DNA of 7,160 nt from contig CAAHDV010000136.1 of assembly GCA_900770535.1 (NCBI GenBank), forward strand, positions 1-7,160, read 5' to 3'. The position numbers and the translations under genes were made by a program. Source of the DNA: Lachnospiraceae bacterium (GTDB lineage Bacteria > Bacillota > Clostridia > Lachnospirales > Lachnospiraceae). This document shows, one piece after another, positions 6,253-7,160 of the stretch; within the stretch, counting starts at the first letter, position 1, and each line of letters opens with the position of its first letter. The notes beneath the pieces are model-generated. The model was given only the letters and a program-made list of their open reading frames with translations. It was not told the origin of the DNA and searched no databases.

Positions 6253-6299
6253 GATGTGGTGAAAGCCTCCGAGAGTACATTGGTCTAGGGGAGGAAGAT

Positions 6300-6797
6300 A
6301 TGTATTACGGAACCATCAAAAAGTATGATATTGCCAACGGTCCTGGCGTGCGCGTCAGCTTGTTTGTGTCGGGCTGCCGCCATCACTGCAAGGGCTGTTT
6401 CAATGCGGAGACGTGGGATTTCCGATATGGACAGTTATATACAGAAGAGACGGAGAAAGAGATTTTAGCGGCATTGGAGCCGGGATATATACAGGGCTTT
6501 ACGCTGCTCGGCGGAGAACCGTTTGAGCCGGAAAACCAGGTGGAGCTGGTACATTTACTTCAGAAGGTGCGCGAGACGTATCCGGAGAAGGATATCTGGT
6601 GCTATAGCGGCTATCTCTGGGATCGGGATCTGGCAGCCGGCGGCGATGTCCATACAGAGGTGACAGACGAGATGCTGTCCTATGTAGATGTGCTGGTGGA
6701 CGGAGAGTTCGTGGAAGCGGAGAAGGATCTGACCCTGCAGTTTCGCGGAAGCCGGAACCAGAGGATTCTGGAGCTTAAGAGAATAGGAAGAAAATAA
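6300..6797 (+). CDS. nrdG: Anaerobic ribonucleotide reductase activating protein (radical SAM)
   Basis: NrdG uses a [4Fe-4S] cluster and S-adenosylmethionine to abstract a hydrogen from the radical glycine of NrdD, switching that enzyme on under anaerobic conditions. The protein has 165 residues, close to the usual 150-175. The radical SAM cysteines are Cys26, Cys30 and Cys33 (CRHHCKGC, the CxxxCxxC pattern), and LLGGEP (residues 69-74) is the SAM-binding glycine motif. The N-terminal MYYGTIKKYDIANGPGVRVSLF is typical of the family. The ATG at 6300 follows a strong GGGGAGGA ribosome binding site. CCTCC at 6266-6270 could pair with GGAGG at 6290-6294 in the nrdD-nrdG gap and partly mask that site. 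No promoter is seen in the 47-bp gap, so it should be co-transcribed with nrdD. A terminator follows 12 bp after the stop. Confidence 0.97.
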   Translation: MYYGTIKKYDIANGPGVRVSLFVSGCRHHCKGCFNAETWDFRYGQLYTEETEKEILAALEPGYIQGFTLLGGEPFEPENQVELVHLLQKVRETYPEKDIWCYSGYLWDRDLAAGGDVHTEVTDEMLSYVDVLVDGEFVEAEKDLTLQFRGSRNQRILELKRIGRK

Positions 6798-6809
6798 TAA
6801 GAATGAGAT

Positions 6810-6860
6810 AAAAAGCTGCTGCAGATCGGAAAAAAACTTTCTGATCTGCGGCAGCTTTTT
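6810..6860 (+). terminator. Rho-independent terminator of the nrdDG operon
   Basis: An 18-bp stem (6810-6827 with 6843-6860), perfect apart from one G-U pair, carries the sequence AAAAAGCTGCTGCAGATC on its left arm and ends in five T residues (6856-6860). The inner GGAAA and TTTCT can extend the stem. Five A residues on the left side mean it may also stop transcripts arriving from the right. Confidence 0.93.
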
Positions 6861-6862
6861 GC

Positions 6863-6904
6863 ATTACAAGGGAGATACAGCAAGCATATACGTGCCTTTG
6901 TAAT
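6863..6904. repeat. Imperfect inverted repeat after the nrdDG terminator
   Basis: ATTACAAGGG (6863-6872) and CCTTTGTAAT (6895-6904) are complementary over 10 positions with one G-U pair, enclosing a small GCAT/GTGC hairpin (6884-6895). No T run follows, so it is not an ordinary terminator. The rest of the 146-bp gap shows no coding sequence. The function is unknown. Confidence 0.45.
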
Positions 6905-6975
6905 CCGGGGCAGGCTATCATAAGTGGATATTTTCTTCAAGGGGCATAAATAACCCACCTAAGCATCCGTATTTG

Positions 6976-6984
6976 TGGTAAGAT
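6976..6984 (+). promoter_or_regulatory. Possible extended -10 promoter of the last gene
   Basis: TGG-TAAGAT at 6976-6984 fits an extended -10 element (4/6 match to TATAAT plus TGn). No -35 is evident. Transcription would start near 6991, just ahead of the AGGGGG ribosome binding site. A promoter is needed somewhere here because a strong terminator precedes this gene. Confidence 0.35.
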
Positions 6985-7006
6985 GGACTTAATAGGGGGT
7001 ATAGCT

Positions 7007-7160
7007 ATGGAGTCTGGAATTCTGATGATTGTGATAGTGGTTATTGGTGTCTTTTATCCGGTATATACAGCCTGGATTTCTCTGGTGGCGGCACCGGTGT
7101 ATCTAAAGATAGGTTTCCTGTTTGCGATGGCAGGAGCACTTCTCGTCATGAGAATCCTGC
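7007..7160 (+). CDS. Unrecognised membrane protein, N-terminal part (3' end outside the window)
   Basis: An open frame starts at ATG 7007 with AGGGGG (6994-6999) seven bases upstream and runs 51 codons to the window edge. The peptide is very hydrophobic: a first membrane helix at about residues 4-17 (GILMIVIVVIGVFY) and a second at about 35-51 (IGFLFAMAGALLVM), with PVYTAWISLVAAPVYLK between them, which may itself be partly buried. There is no signal peptide with a cleavage site, so it is probably an integral membrane protein. I do not recognise the family and assign no function. The gene is separated from nrdDG by a terminator, so it is a different transcription unit. Confidence 0.7.
   Translation, partial: MESGILMIVIVVIGVFYPVYTAWISLVAAPVYLKIGFLFAMAGALLVMRIL

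Noticed and set aside
1..7160. Mobile element, CRISPR array, tRNA, toxin-antitoxin or defence genes
   Set aside because: No transposase or integrase frames, regularly spaced 25-40 bp repeats, tRNA-like folds or toxin pairs were seen; the gene content is housekeeping.

Overview
The window looks like ordinary chromosome from a Gram-positive, strictly anaerobic member of the Clostridia, most likely a Lachnospiraceae-type gut bacterium. This is inferred from the EF-Tu sequence style, strong AGGAGG-type ribosome binding sites, an exported membrane-anchored D,D-carboxypeptidase, a secreted S8 protease, and an oxygen-sensitive class III ribonucleotide reductase operon. The family-level assignment is an inference. 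I see no tRNA, rRNA, CRISPR array, transposase, phage gene or integration site.

Layout. Positions 1-491 hold the 3' part of tuf (EF-Tu), followed by a hairpin terminator at 571-598. A monocistronic gene for an exported subtilisin-like serine protease (689-2218, +) has its own extended -10 promoter and a C-terminal tail with three 10-residue repeats. It converges on a D-alanyl-D-alanine carboxypeptidase gene (2327-3796, -). A long perfect hairpin that can work in both directions lies between them. The carboxypeptidase gene starts at a TTG codon behind a perfect AGGAGG.

The 266-bp divergent region 3797-4062 is the richest part of the window for regulation. It holds a -35/-10 promoter for the carboxypeptidase, a leader of about 92 nt that can fold, three copies of AAATATTC spaced exactly 12 bp apart over the carboxypeptidase -35, and a pair of NrdR-like boxes 32 bp apart ahead of nrdD. 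The nrdD-nrdG operon follows (4063-6252 and 6300-6797) and ends at a strong terminator (6810-6860). After a 146-bp gap containing an imperfect inverted repeat, the window ends inside a gene for an unrecognised membrane protein (7007 onward).

The genes do not form one system. They are housekeeping units side by side: translation elongation, extracellular proteolysis, peptidoglycan maturation and anaerobic dNTP synthesis. Only nrdD and nrdG clearly work together, with NrdG generating the glycyl radical on NrdD. I found no convincing new multi-gene system. The most notable signals are the regulatory architecture of the divergent region and some lineage-specific protein segments.
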